The notes beneath the pieces were generated by a model, which did not search any database, was not told where the DNA came from, and saw nothing but the letters and a program-made list of their open reading frames with translations. From Candidatus Parepulonipiscium sp. PG-Nuni2H_MBin01 (GTDB taxonomy: Bacteria > Bacillota > Clostridia > Lachnospirales > Cellulosilyticaceae): 41,233 bases of DNA. The translations under genes were made by a program, and so were the position numbers. Each line of letters starts with the position of its first letter. The first letter of the stretch is position 1. This document shows positions 17,908 through 26,458 of this stretch, in pieces. The stretch lies in contig MDJM01000041.1 in assembly GCA_001994995.1 (NCBI GenBank), positions 1 to 41,233 of the forward strand, written 5' to 3'.

Positions 17908-20247
17908 TTATAGTAATTGCTTAAATTCTTCCCAGCCCATAGGTTTTGCAAAATAATAGCCTTGTATCAAACCGAATTTTTTCAGAGTCTCGAATTGTTG
18001 AGCAGTTTCAACTCCTTCAAGAATTACTTCCATATTTAATGACTGAGCTATTTTAGTAATACCGCTTATAATGGCGTAATCTTTAGCAGTAGTATTATCC
18101 ACAAACATCTTGTCGATTTTAAGGATTTCTAAAGAGTAATCTTTTAAGTAGCTAAAGCTAGAATACCCTGTACCAAAGTCATCGAGAGCGAATTGTATAC
18201 CACAGTTTTGTAATAGCCGAATATTATCTTTAACAATAGTCCTCTCCTCAAGTAATATCCCTTCAGTTATCTCAAAACAGATATTTTGGTATGAAATATT
18301 ATACGAATCTAAAATAGCCATAACAGATGGTACAAAATCTATTTCCATAATTTGAATAGGAGATATATTAATAGACACTTGCAGCGATATATTTAGCGTG
18401 CTTATATCTTTAGCCACACGCTCTATAATCCAATATCCTAAATCTATAATGTCGCGAGTTTGCTCAGCTACATAAATAAACTTATTAGGAGGAACAAAGC
18501 CTAGCTCTGGGCTAAACCATCGGACTAAGGCTTCAGCTTTAACTATACTGTGATTAGCATTTATAATCGGCTGATAGTACATAATAAATTCATCTGAAAA
18601 ACTTACCGTTTTTAACTTCTCCTTAACTCGCTCCTCATTCATATAAACAGAATAAACATCGTTACTAAATAACAATAGCCCACACATACAAAGCTCCTTG
18701 CTCTTATGCAACATAACAAGCATCTTTGTAATTAGCTCCTCTTCATTAGCCGTTTCTTCTGGCGTAGCAATAGCCACAGCATTAAAAATAATTTGAATAG
18801 CCTTATCATTAAATTGCAAAGGGTTAATAAACTTAGATAAAATACACCTCTCATAAAACTCGCCAAGTTTATTACCCATAAGCTCGCTAGTAGCATCTAC
18901 AGTAGTTTGGCTAATCTGCTTAATCATAAGCAACTCTTGGTGAATATGGCGACCTATAATGGTATTTTGTAGCTTAATAACACGTTTTTGCTCCTCTAAT
19001 TTATACGGTCGTAAATGTTGCTTAATCTGCTGGCTTAGCTCTCTAGTTTGTAGATTTACGTTAGTAGGAACGCTTAAAGCTTCCTCTTGAAGAGTTTTAA
19101 GCCTACGATTAACTTCTCTGTTTTCAATCAAAATAATAAATTCATCACCAAAATAACGAATAACTTCACCACCAGTGCCTTCAAGCGCTGATGAAATTTG
19201 AGTAGCAATACTAATTAATATTTTATCTCCAACTAAATCGCCCCATAAATCATTAATTGTTTTAAAGCCTTTAATATCTAGAAGCATAACAGTAAATGGT
19301 GAATGTCTATCAACAAAACTATTGTAAATAGATTTAAACATACGACGGTTAGGCAGGCCGGTTAGTTCGTCGTAGTAAATTAACTGTTTAACTTTTTGCG
19401 GCAAAGTACGTGCAAGCGCCTTAGCTATCTTATTAAGGTCAAATAAGCCGTAGCATTTTTTCGTAGCGCCAAGTTCTGTAAGTAGAGGCGATAATCTGTA
19501 AGTAGCTATAATGACATGGCGAAAGAAGATAGTAATGGCAATTATAATAAAACTAGTTAGAATAATTGATACAATAGCTATCCTATCAGCTATATTATTA
19601 AAACTAGGACTAGAGTCTAACTCCATCGAAAAAATAATGCTCATATTACTATCTTGTAAATCGTAAATGCTTACATGTTTATTGGTAAATAATTCCTCAA
19701 AATCAATATTGTGTGTATTTGATATAATTTTGCCATTATATTCAATAAACATATCATCTGTCATATCGTAAGGCTGTAACTGAAGTAGTAAATCATAAGG
19801 TGAAACGTTAACTACAACTGCTCCAAAATCTTCAATAGGATATGTGTAGCTTAGCACATCTACATCGGATGCATATCCATCAATCGAAATCGAAATATTA
19901 TTATTAAAATCATAAACAACAATTGAGTTAGCAGGTAAATATGTAAAATTACGAATAACATCGCGAATAGTATCGCAAATAATTTCAAAAGAATCTAAAT
20001 CAGAAGGGTCTAGAGCTAATAAACTTTCTACAACTGATCTGTCATTAGCGATAGATTCGCCTGTGTTACGCAGTAATTCTAAAGTATTTTCTAGATTTGA
20101 AACCATATTTTGAGCTTGTAAACTATTAATGAAGGTTGAATTAGCGTTATTAATGTCAGTTAAAGTAAATTGTGCTAGCCCAAAAACAGTCCCGACAAAA
20201 ATTATTGCGACTAAAACAACTTTTAAATCGGATAATTTTGCTTTCAT
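17908..20247 (-). CDS. Membrane GGDEF-EAL protein with insertion in the GGDEF domain
   Basis: A 779-residue outlier of the family. The extracytoplasmic part is shorter (about 30-222) and has no R-x-W or other clear Cache pocket. TM2 is near 223-245. The GGDEF signature is FGDEF (366-370), with LLDIKGFKTIND kept. Right after it comes an insertion of about 78 residues (381-458) rich in Lys, Gln, Leu and Glu and likely helical, absent in all six paralogues; the shared sequence resumes at NKLGEFYE. EAL (572-574), SINISP, FEITEG, DDFGTGYSS, KIDK, EGVET and QGYYF are intact, predicting phosphodiesterase activity. It is first in a two-gene operon, diverges from the SLH surface protein gene at 20716, and has AGGGAGG plus leader hairpin 20271-20344 upstream. 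Confidence 0.9.
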   Translation of the reverse strand: MKAKLSDLKVVLVAIIFVGTVFGLAQFTLTDINNANSTFINSLQAQNMVSNLENTLELLRNTGESIANDRSVVESLLALDPSDLDSFEIICDTIRDVIRNFTYLPANSIVVYDFNNNISISIDGYASDVDVLSYTYPIEDFGAVVVNVSPYDLLLQLQPYDMTDDMFIEYNGKIISNTHNIDFEELFTNKHVSIYDLQDSNMSIIFSMELDSSPSFNNIADRIAIVSIILTSFIIIAITIFFRHVIIATYRLSPLLTELGATKKCYGLFDLNKIAKALARTLPQKVKQLIYYDELTGLPNRRMFKSIYNSFVDRHSPFTVMLLDIKGFKTINDLWGDLVGDKILISIATQISSALEGTGGEVIRYFGDEFIILIENREVNRRLKTLQEEALSVPTNVNLQTRELSQQIKQHLRPYKLEEQKRVIKLQNTIIGRHIHQELLMIKQISQTTVDATSELMGNKLGEFYERCILSKFINPLQFNDKAIQIIFNAVAIATPEETANEEELITKMLVMLHKSKELCMCGLLLFSNDVYSVYMNEERVKEKLKTVSFSDEFIMYYQPIINANHSIVKAEALVRWFSPELGFVPPNKFIYVAEQTRDIIDLGYWIIERVAKDISTLNISLQVSINISPIQIMEIDFVPSVMAILDSYNISYQNICFEITEGILLEERTIVKDNIRLLQNCGIQFALDDFGTGYSSFSYLKDYSLEILKIDKMFVDNTTAKDYAIISGITKIAQSLNMEVILEGVETAQQFETLKKFGLIQGYYFAKPMGWEEFKQLL

Positions 20248-20715
20248 CTAACTTCCTCCCTTAGCACATGGTGGTGTTGTTAATCTCATATTGGTACTGA
20301 AGTAATTACTGTGGGGGTTTTCGTATGAAGTTAACAGCGTCCACACTATAAATTTTCTTATTATATATTGTAACAATTTTATGCATATAGAGCAATGATT
20401 ATTTGACTAATTTTATAATATAGTCTAAAAAGACCAGACTAGTACAACCTATATACCCAACAAACTATTTTATAAACATCAATAGAACTAATACATATAT
20501 ACGAGATAATCACGTAGTAAAAGCTAATTATTATCACCTATTACAGAAAATTTTATACTATATTTACTTTGCAGTGCAATTATGATAAGGTAAATAGAGG
20601 CAAAATAACAATAGCTAGAGTACATATAGACTAATTTTAATGGCAAGTTGTCTAAACTGCTCCCCCTTATGGAGGGTGACTTGGAGCAGACCTTATGGAA
20701 AATTGGAGGAATATA
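20248..20715. other. 468-nt divergent intergenic region
   Basis: This stretch separates the minus-strand GGDEF-EAL operon from the plus-strand surface protein. It holds the leader hairpin at 20271-20344, a possible minus-strand promoter TTGCTC-N17-TACAAT close to 20362-20392 (weak -35), AT-rich sequence without a convincing plus promoter, and just before the surface protein gene a leader with complementary CTGCTCC and GGAGCAG segments (about 20657-20688). No c-di-GMP riboswitch signature was found. Confidence 0.5.
20271..20344 (-). promoter_or_regulatory. leader hairpin of the GCTGTTAACTT family (copy 5, long loop)
   Basis: GTGG/CCAC and TGTTAA/TTAACA arms, separated by a 4-nt internal mismatch, enclose about 45 nt. 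The minus-strand core is GCTGTTAACTTCA. It ends 23 nt before the ATG at 20247. The pairing is weaker than in the other four copies. Confidence 0.45.
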
Positions 20716-23700
20716 ATGAGTAAAAAATGGCGTAATGAATTAGCAAAACTAATGTGTATAAGCTTGCTAGCAGGTGCGACACCAGTTATGGCTACACAAT
20801 TAGTAGATGAAGTAGTAAGCGAAGTTGTTTCAAGCGAGTTAGAAACAAGCGAATTAGAATCAAGCGAAGTAGAATCGGAAATAGAATCAGAAACGGAAGT
20901 AATTACAATAACAGCAGATAAACCGGCGGTGCTAGAAATAACGCCGACACAGGATAGTTATACAATTGTATTGGATTTAATATTAGACACTGAAGCGATA
21001 ATTGAATTAGAAGGCTTTGCAACGCTAGAGCTAGCAGAGCAATTTAAAATTACGTTTGATGTTACTCAAACACAAATTTTAGTGGATACACAAATTGGTT
21101 TAGAACATGAAATCAAAGTGGATGTAAATGATGAAAAAATTGATATTTATATTGATGAAGAAATCGTAGCAACGGGTGTAAGTGATGTTGGCATTAGTAA
21201 AATCATATGTAGAGACGCAGACTTTGTTATACAAAATGTAGCTGTCATTAATGGAGAATTTGCTATAGTTGGTGAAGAAGAGCTGGAAGAAGAGTTTGAC
21301 GCTAAGTTAGAAGAAGATAAGTTAGCGGAAATTGAGTCTGCAATAGAACAAGCGGAAACTGAGTTAGCTGAGCTAGATGCTCAGATTGAAGAAGATAAAG
21401 CTATATTAGAAGAGCTAGAAGCTCTAATCGAAGAAGACGAAGCTATATTAGAGGAGCTAGAAGCTCTAATTGAAGAAGACGAAGCTATATTAGAGGAGCT
21501 AGATTCTGAAATCGACGAAGATGAAATCGAATTAGACGAATTAGATGTAGAAATCGAAGAAGATGAAACTATATTAGACGCATTAGATGCGGAAATCGCC
21601 GAAGACGAAGTGGAGCTAGAAGAGCTAGATTCTGAAATTGAAGACGATGAAGTGGAGCTAGAAGAGCTAGATTCTGAAATTGAAGACGATGAAGTGGAGC
21701 TAGATGAGTTAGACGCTGAAATAGAAGACGATGAAGTGGAGCTAGATGAGCTAGACGCTGAAATAGAAGATGATGAAATCGAGCTAGATGAGTTAGACGC
21801 AGAAATCGAAGACGATGAAATCGAACTAGAAGAGCTAGACGCAGAAATAGAAGACGATGAAGTTGAGCTAGAAGAGCTAGACTCAGAAATTGAAGATGAT
21901 GAAATCGAGCTAGACGAATTAGATGCAGAAATCGAAGATGACGAACTTGAATTAGACGAATTAGATTCTGAAATTGAAGACGATGAAATCGAGCTAGATG
22001 AGTTAGACGCTGCAATCGAAGACGATGAAATCGAACTAGATGAGCTAGATGCTGAAATCGAAGATGACGAGACTGAATTAGACGAATTAGATATTGAAAT
22101 CGAAGATGACGAAACGGAATTAGACGAATTAGACGCAGAAATTGAAGATGACGAAATTGAATTAGATGAACTAGACACTCAAATTGACGAAGACGAACTT
22201 GAATTAGACGAATTAGATTCTGAAATTGAAGATGACGAAATTGAGCTAGATGAATTAGACGCTGAAATCGAAGATGATGAAATCGAGCTAGACGAATTAG
22301 ATGCAGAAATCGAAGATGATGAAATCGAGCTAGACGAATTAGATTCTGAAATCGAAGATGACGAGACTGAGCTAGACGAATTAGATTCTGAAATTGAAGA
22401 TGACGAGACTGAATTAGACGAATTAGATATTGAAATCGAAGATGACGAAATTGAGCTAGACGAATTAGACGCAGAAATTGAAGATGACGAAACTATATTA
22501 GATGAATTAGATTCTGAAATCGATGAAGACGAGATTGAATTAGAGTTAGACACTGAAATCAAACTAGAAATAGAAACTGAAATAGAAGCTGAAATAGAAA
22601 CCGAAACTGAAATAGAAACTGAAATAGAAACCGAAACTGAAATAAAAACTGAAATAGAAACTGAAATAGAAATAGAAACCGAAACCGAAATAACAACCGA
22701 AGCCGAAACTACTACTCCAGCAGTTGCTCCAGACCTTGTAATCACAGACCTACACATAATAGAAGACGAACTAAATTCCACAATAGAAAACTTAACTGCA
22801 GCACAAATGGAAAAACTGCTACAACCATTAACTAACTTAATACTAATCAATATCGATGAAATAGAATACACATCACCTAGTAAACTTGCAACTACTTTAA
22901 ACGAAATCGCCGACATACAAGCTGAAATAACACAAATAGCCCAAGATATAATATCGGATTACGAACCTTTAGAAGCCGTAACAATAGAAACAGCGCAAAT
23001 CAGCAGTAGCGGTGCCGTAATGACGCAAGGCACAGATATAGTATACAACTTTAAAATAACAGTGCTATACGAACAAACTAGCGCACTATCTAGAGCTAGA
23101 ACTTTATACGAAATTGAGCTAGGCGACTTTACATTAACATTACAAAACATACTAGAACAGCCACAAACAGCAGATACAACCGCACCAGTCTTTAACTACA
23201 CAGGCCAAACAACAGCAACAATTCCACAAGGAGTAAGTTACACAATCCCTACAGTAACAGCAACCGACGAAACTGATGGTAGCGTTAGTGTTAGAATATA
23301 CATAGAGAAAAATGGGGTAGTAATAAGTAGCCTAGATACTAACGTTACTGGCACGTACACAATAGTATATGTGGCAACAGATAGCTCAAATAACAGTGCA
23401 ACAATGACAATAACAGTAAGAGTAATCCCAGAAGATGCATACTACCCAGACCATAGCAACCCGGATTATCCAAACTATCCAAATTACTACTACGATTATG
23501 TTTATCCGATTTATCCAGATATAACAATATTTTATCCTAAAGAGAACGTTGACGAAGTAGTAGAAGAAGTAGAAGAAGAGGATACAACACCACAAGTACC
23601 ACAAATACCACAAATACCACAAGTACCACAAATACCGCAAACACCTCAAGATACAATTGAAGCTGTAGACTTAACTGATATATTTATAGACATCTCAAGT

Positions 23701-24225
23701 TCCGCTTGGTACTATAGCGATGTACACAACGTATACATCAAAGGCATAATGAGCGGTATGACTGAAAATACATTTGCTCCATCTGCCACAGCAACTAGAG
23801 CACAACTTGCTACAATACTACACCGTCTAAGCGGCAGTCTAGTTGTTACTACACAAAATACATTTATAGATGTGGTAGCTGACTCTTGGTATGCTGGCGC
23901 GATAAACTGGGCAATATCAACTGGTGTATTTAACGGCTTTGAAGATAACACTTTCCGACCAGCTCAAGACATTACTAGAGAGCAACTGGCAGTAGTTATA
24001 TACAACTATGCTGTATACCAAGGCTTTGGGTCGCTAGCTACTGGCAACTTAAAAGCATTTAACGATGAGAGCGAAGTTTCCGCGTGGGCCTACAATGCTA
24101 TGCAATGGGCTGTTGGAAATGGAATAATTGGCGGTAAAAATGATAACATCCTTGACCCAAAAGGCTCTGCTACTAGAGCAGAAATAGCTGCTATAATAAC
24201 TAGATTTTTAAATTATATTAAATAA
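20716..24225 (+). CDS. S-layer-type surface protein with long acidic tandem repeat and three SLH domains
   Basis: This 1169-residue secreted protein starts at the ATG 5 nt after GGAGGA; an in-frame ATG at 20695 has no ribosome site. Order: signal peptide (cleavage after VMA, residue 26); Ser/Glu-rich spacer; a beta-rich domain (about 45-185); about 28 copies of a 14-residue repeat, typically ELDELDAEIEDDEI (216-610); a degenerate Glu/Thr/Ile stretch (611-675); an unknown helical domain (to about 815); an Ig-like domain of the DUF5011 kind (about 821-907); a Tyr/Pro-rich strip and PQIPQ linker (to 978); and three SLH domains (about 990-1169) with TRAQ, TREQ and TRAE motifs. SLH domains bind pyruvylated wall polymer, so it sits on the cell surface. 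The repeat has about nine acidic and no basic residues per unit; Leu/Ile spacing allows a helix or coiled coil, and cation binding is possible. Role unknown: stalk, adhesin or S-layer component. Confidence 0.92.
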   Translation: MSKKWRNELAKLMCISLLAGATPVMATQLVDEVVSEVVSSELETSELESSEVESEIESETEVITITADKPAVLEITPTQDSYTIVLDLILDTEAIIELEGFATLELAEQFKITFDVTQTQILVDTQIGLEHEIKVDVNDEKIDIYIDEEIVATGVSDVGISKIICRDADFVIQNVAVINGEFAIVGEEELEEEFDAKLEEDKLAEIESAIEQAETELAELDAQIEEDKAILEELEALIEEDEAILEELEALIEEDEAILEELDSEIDEDEIELDELDVEIEEDETILDALDAEIAEDEVELEELDSEIEDDEVELEELDSEIEDDEVELDELDAEIEDDEVELDELDAEIEDDEIELDELDAEIEDDEIELEELDAEIEDDEVELEELDSEIEDDEIELDELDAEIEDDELELDELDSEIEDDEIELDELDAAIEDDEIELDELDAEIEDDETELDELDIEIEDDETELDELDAEIEDDEIELDELDTQIDEDELELDELDSEIEDDEIELDELDAEIEDDEIELDELDAEIEDDEIELDELDSEIEDDETELDELDSEIEDDETELDELDIEIEDDEIELDELDAEIEDDETILDELDSEIDEDEIELELDTEIKLEIETEIEAEIETETEIETEIETETEIKTEIETEIEIETETEITTEAETTTPAVAPDLVITDLHIIEDELNSTIENLTAAQMEKLLQPLTNLILINIDEIEYTSPSKLATTLNEIADIQAEITQIAQDIISDYEPLEAVTIETAQISSSGAVMTQGTDIVYNFKITVLYEQTSALSRARTLYEIELGDFTLTLQNILEQPQTADTTAPVFNYTGQTTATIPQGVSYTIPTVTATDETDGSVSVRIYIEKNGVVISSLDTNVTGTYTIVYVATDSSNNSATMTITVRVIPEDAYYPDHSNPDYPNYPNYYYDYVYPIYPDITIFYPKENVDEVVEEVEEEDTTPQVPQIPQIPQVPQIPQTPQDTIEAVDLTDIFIDISSSAWYYSDVHNVYIKGIMSGMTENTFAPSATATRAQLATILHRLSGSLVVTTQNTFIDVVADSWYAGAINWAISTGVFNGFEDNTFRPAQDITREQLAVVIYNYAVYQGFGSLATGNLKAFNDESEVSAWAYNAMQWAVGNGIIGGKNDNILDPKGSATRAEIAAIITRFLNYIK
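21361..22545 (+). repeat. in-frame 42-bp tandem repeat, about 28 copies
   Basis: The DNA repeats with a 42-bp period inside the surface protein gene, every copy in frame. The protein unit is better conserved than the codons (GAA/GAG and CTA/TTA vary), so selection acts on the peptide. Some neighbours are identical at the DNA level (for example the two units around 21610-21690), which suggests recent slippage or exchange. Copy number could vary between strains and may be mis-assembled. Confidence 0.93.
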
Positions 24226-24315
24226 TAGTCATTACTGATTATGTAGGCTCATACAATTAACTGAGGGGCAGGTTGACATAGACTCCCAAAACAGATAGGC
24301 TTCAGAAAAATGAAA

Positions 24316-24347
24316 AGAGAGACGGCTTTAACGTCTCTCTTTTTTTA
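24316..24347 (+). terminator. intrinsic terminator of the surface protein gene
   Basis: AGAGAGACG and CGTCTCTCT, 9-bp perfect arms with a 7-nt loop, then seven T, about 90 nt after the stop codon at 24225. Confidence 0.9.
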
Positions 24348-24481
24348 AATTCAAATTTTTAACTAAAAAATACCCTAAAAATTGCATATATTCTATAAAT
24401 CCTGTCAATAATATATGCTATACCATAAACGTACCTAATCATACGAATTTGGTACCACATCTCCAAGCATTTAGTATAGGA

Positions 24482-24507
24482 AGAGAGGCTGCGGGCCTCT
24501 CTTTTTC
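24482..24507 (+). terminator. second plus-strand terminator hairpin
   Basis: Nine-base-pair arms AAGAGAGGC and GCCTCTCTT around a 5-nt loop, with the T-run continuing to 24507. It lies 135 nt beyond the first terminator, so it is either a back-up or the end of a short separate transcript. Confidence 0.7.
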
Positions 24508-24554
24508 TATGTTTACTGCTGTCCCAGTTTATTAGTTACTACTGTTCCAGCTCG

Positions 24555-25703
24555 CTACTTTTTTAGAGTCTGTAACAATGTACTATTATTAGCAACAATA
24601 CATGCCCCCCTAGCTACCACATCTACATCATCATCCGCATGCGAAAATAACACCGGTTCTTCAAAGTAAATATTAAGATAATCATAAATCCCCACCACAT
24701 AACACATCTCGCCTATTAAAATAACTCTGCCCTTCTCACTCGCAGTATAATTTATATTTGTAATCAACTCCGTAAACTTATACTTTATCTTATCATATAG
24801 CGGTTGACACAACTGATTAAACAACTCCCTTGTTATTATAGCCTCCAACTGATATGACTTACCGCTAAATAAATCTATAACAACAAATATATGCGCCTCA
24901 TCTTCTTCCACAAGTTCAGCCTTAGCCTCTTGCACCTTATATAGCAAAATCTGCCTAAGCTGTTGATATTCACTATGCTCAAGCCCCGATTTCTCTAACG
25001 TATCTAAATTTATTCCCGTTCCGTCTTTAAATATGTTTAATATATAAGCGAATAAAATTTGCTCAAAACTTTCCCATCCTAACTCTAAATCCTCCACCGT
25101 TCCTAATATCTTATAACTATTAGCCGCCTTATTAACTTGTAGCACATTAATATCGTACTTATTTTCCCTCATATCTAATATAAACAACCTTTTAAGCTTC
25201 TTCTCTATATTAAGTTGCGCTAGAGCCGACACCGCTACAGCAATTGGCTCAGCTATAATATGCGTCACTATTAACTGCGCCTGTTCCCCTGCCTTTTTCG
25301 TCTCGTTAATTTGCGGTGGAGTAAAATAAAACGGCACTGTAATCACTGCCTCTATAACGTCTTCTTGTGTTAACTGCAATCTAGCGAACACAGCGTCCCT
25401 TACAGTCTTTAGTATTACCGCTGCCACATCAGTTGGAGTAAACACTAACCCTTCTATCATCCAGTTCTTCTTTAAATTGCCCATATGGGTTTTTGAATAT
25501 TTTATACAATTATTAGGCTCGTGCTCTCCTCTTGACACAGCATTTGCCCCCACCACTATCTCTCCATTACTCTCTACATATATTACTGATGGCAAAGTCT
25601 CCCTTCCCCAAAACTTTAAACACGTCAACTTACCTTGATTTAATACACACACTACTGTATTGGTTGTCCCTAAGTCTATTCCTATTTTAATAACATTTGC
25701 CAT
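24555..25703 (-). CDS. Degenerate Hsp70-like protein, nucleotide-binding domain only
   Basis: This 382-residue protein matches the actin-fold ATPase half of DnaK-type Hsp70 and stops where the substrate-binding domain should begin. Phosphate motif 1 is excellent (IGIDLGTTNTVV, 7-18), and AEPIAVAV (151-158) corresponds to NEPTAAAL with the catalytic Glu kept. Phosphate motif 2 is lost: the canonical DLGGGTFD reads DMRENKYD (177-184), removing the glycines and catalytic Thr. The adenosine motif is altered (LIGEMCY, 329-335, where GG is expected). Nucleotide binding with weak or no hydrolysis is inferred; a substrate-folding role is unlikely without the C-terminal domain. It is co-transcribed, 23 nt downstream, with the membrane coiled-coil protein at 25727-26287, a plausible partner. 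GAGAGG precedes the ATG. Confidence 0.85.
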   Translation of the reverse strand: MANVIKIGIDLGTTNTVVCVLNQGKLTCLKFWGRETLPSVIYVESNGEIVVGANAVSRGEHEPNNCIKYSKTHMGNLKKNWMIEGLVFTPTDVAAVILKTVRDAVFARLQLTQEDVIEAVITVPFYFTPPQINETKKAGEQAQLIVTHIIAEPIAVAVSALAQLNIEKKLKRLFILDMRENKYDINVLQVNKAANSYKILGTVEDLELGWESFEQILFAYILNIFKDGTGINLDTLEKSGLEHSEYQQLRQILLYKVQEAKAELVEEDEAHIFVVIDLFSGKSYQLEAIITRELFNQLCQPLYDKIKYKFTELITNINYTASEKGRVILIGEMCYVVGIYDYLNIYFEEPVLFSHADDDVDVVARGACIVANNSTLLQTLKK

Positions 25704-25726
25704 ATTTCTACCTCTCTTTACTTTTT

Positions 25727-26287
25727 TTATATTGGATTTTTAATTGATACACTCGTCCTACTCTCTGTGCTAGCCTCTGCTATCTGTTGCAACAGTTGCT
25801 GCTTCTCCTCCAGAAATTTATCTCTAATATTAATTATCTCACTAGCACACTGATTTGCCAACTGCTGCTTTTGTGCCACAAATTGTTCATTTAACTCATC
25901 TATTTGGTCTAAATACGCTTGGTCCACATCTTTTAACTGGTGATTTAGTTGGGCTACCTCCCCTTCTAGTAATACAATTTGTGGTTGCAACGTTGCTATT
26001 GCTGCAGCGTATCCATCCTGATAAGCTTGTGTTAACTTATTCTCTATCTCCTCTTCTATTATCAAATCATTATCCTTAATTTCTATCCTACTCTCCTCTT
26101 TATACTTCTTTAACGTATTTACCTGATCCTGCAACGCTTTCGTCTGATGCTCCAACACCTTAATATGGTTATTCTTTACGTCTAACGTTTGCTTATTCCC
26201 GATATCCTCTAATACGCTCCTTACCCCTAACCCTATAATAATCATTATTGATGCTATTAATGCCAAATTAACAATTATACTAATCAC
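25727..26287 (-). CDS. Membrane-anchored coiled-coil protein of unknown function
   Basis: About 186 residues: an N-terminal hydrophobic helix (about 3-22), then a long, charged, Gln/Glu/Lys-rich helical region with heptad-like spacing (about 30-175), including LTQAYQDGYAAAIATLQPQ. I do not recognise a family. The topology suggests a signal-anchored rod, with the rod side not certain. It precedes the Hsp70-like gene by 23 nt, so it may anchor that protein at the membrane or replace its missing C-terminal part; this is inference. The start is uncertain: the GTG at 26287 overlaps the AAAGGAG ribosome site with no spacing, and the next in-frame ATG (codon 15) would cut into the membrane helix. 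Confidence 0.7.
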   Translation of the reverse strand: MISIIVNLALIASIMIIIGLGVRSVLEDIGNKQTLDVKNNHIKVLEHQTKALQDQVNTLKKYKEESRIEIKDNDLIIEEEIENKLTQAYQDGYAAAIATLQPQIVLLEGEVAQLNHQLKDVDQAYLDQIDELNEQFVAQKQQLANQCASEIINIRDKFLEEKQQLLQQIAEASTESRTSVSIKNPI

Positions 26288-26392
26288 TCCTTTGTTATTA
26301 TACCTGTTTTAGTTATTTCCAGTTTAATGTTTTATATTCAGATATTAATATATATTTAACAACTGATTAAATATCTCAAAATAAAATTTATA

Positions 26393-26421
26393 TGGACATT
26401 CATAATTATAAATGATAAAAT
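26393..26421 (+). promoter_or_regulatory. sigma-A-type promoter of the 26459-28744 gene
   Basis: TGGACA (26393-26398), a 17-nt spacer and TAAAAT (26416-26421), each five of six matches to consensus, about 37 nt before the ATG. Confidence 0.65.
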
Positions 26422-26458
26422 TAAATTAAAAAAAATCTAGAGGGGGGGTACTACCGTT

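Larger units (their letters stand above)
24226..24554. other. 329-nt convergent intergenic region
   Basis: It contains two plus-strand terminators (24316-24347 and 24482-24507) and, between them, about 130 AT-rich bases with no ORF. There is no clear minus-strand terminator for the Hsp70-like gene ending at 24555; the second hairpin lacks a T-run in that direction. Confidence 0.55.

Noticed and set aside
20248..20715. c-di-GMP riboswitch in this or other leaders
   Set aside because: I looked for the GACGCAAAGC-type core of class I and the GGGTTTAAATTGGGCAC-type core of class II in the larger intergenic regions and found neither. A covariance search would be more sensitive.
20695..20715. Upstream start for the surface protein
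   Set aside because: It would put seven extra residues before the signal peptide, and the GGAGGA ribosome site lies downstream of it.
20669..20716. Fifteen-codon upstream frame ending in TAATG at the surface protein start
   Set aside because: The stop-start overlap is suggestive, but there is no ribosome site before its ATG and nothing supports translation.
21381..22916. Long antisense Ser-rich reading frames
   Set aside because: They are mirror images of the acidic repeat: GAA/GAT/GAG codons read backwards give TTC/ATC/CTC-type Ser-rich frames. No ribosome site or plausible protein.
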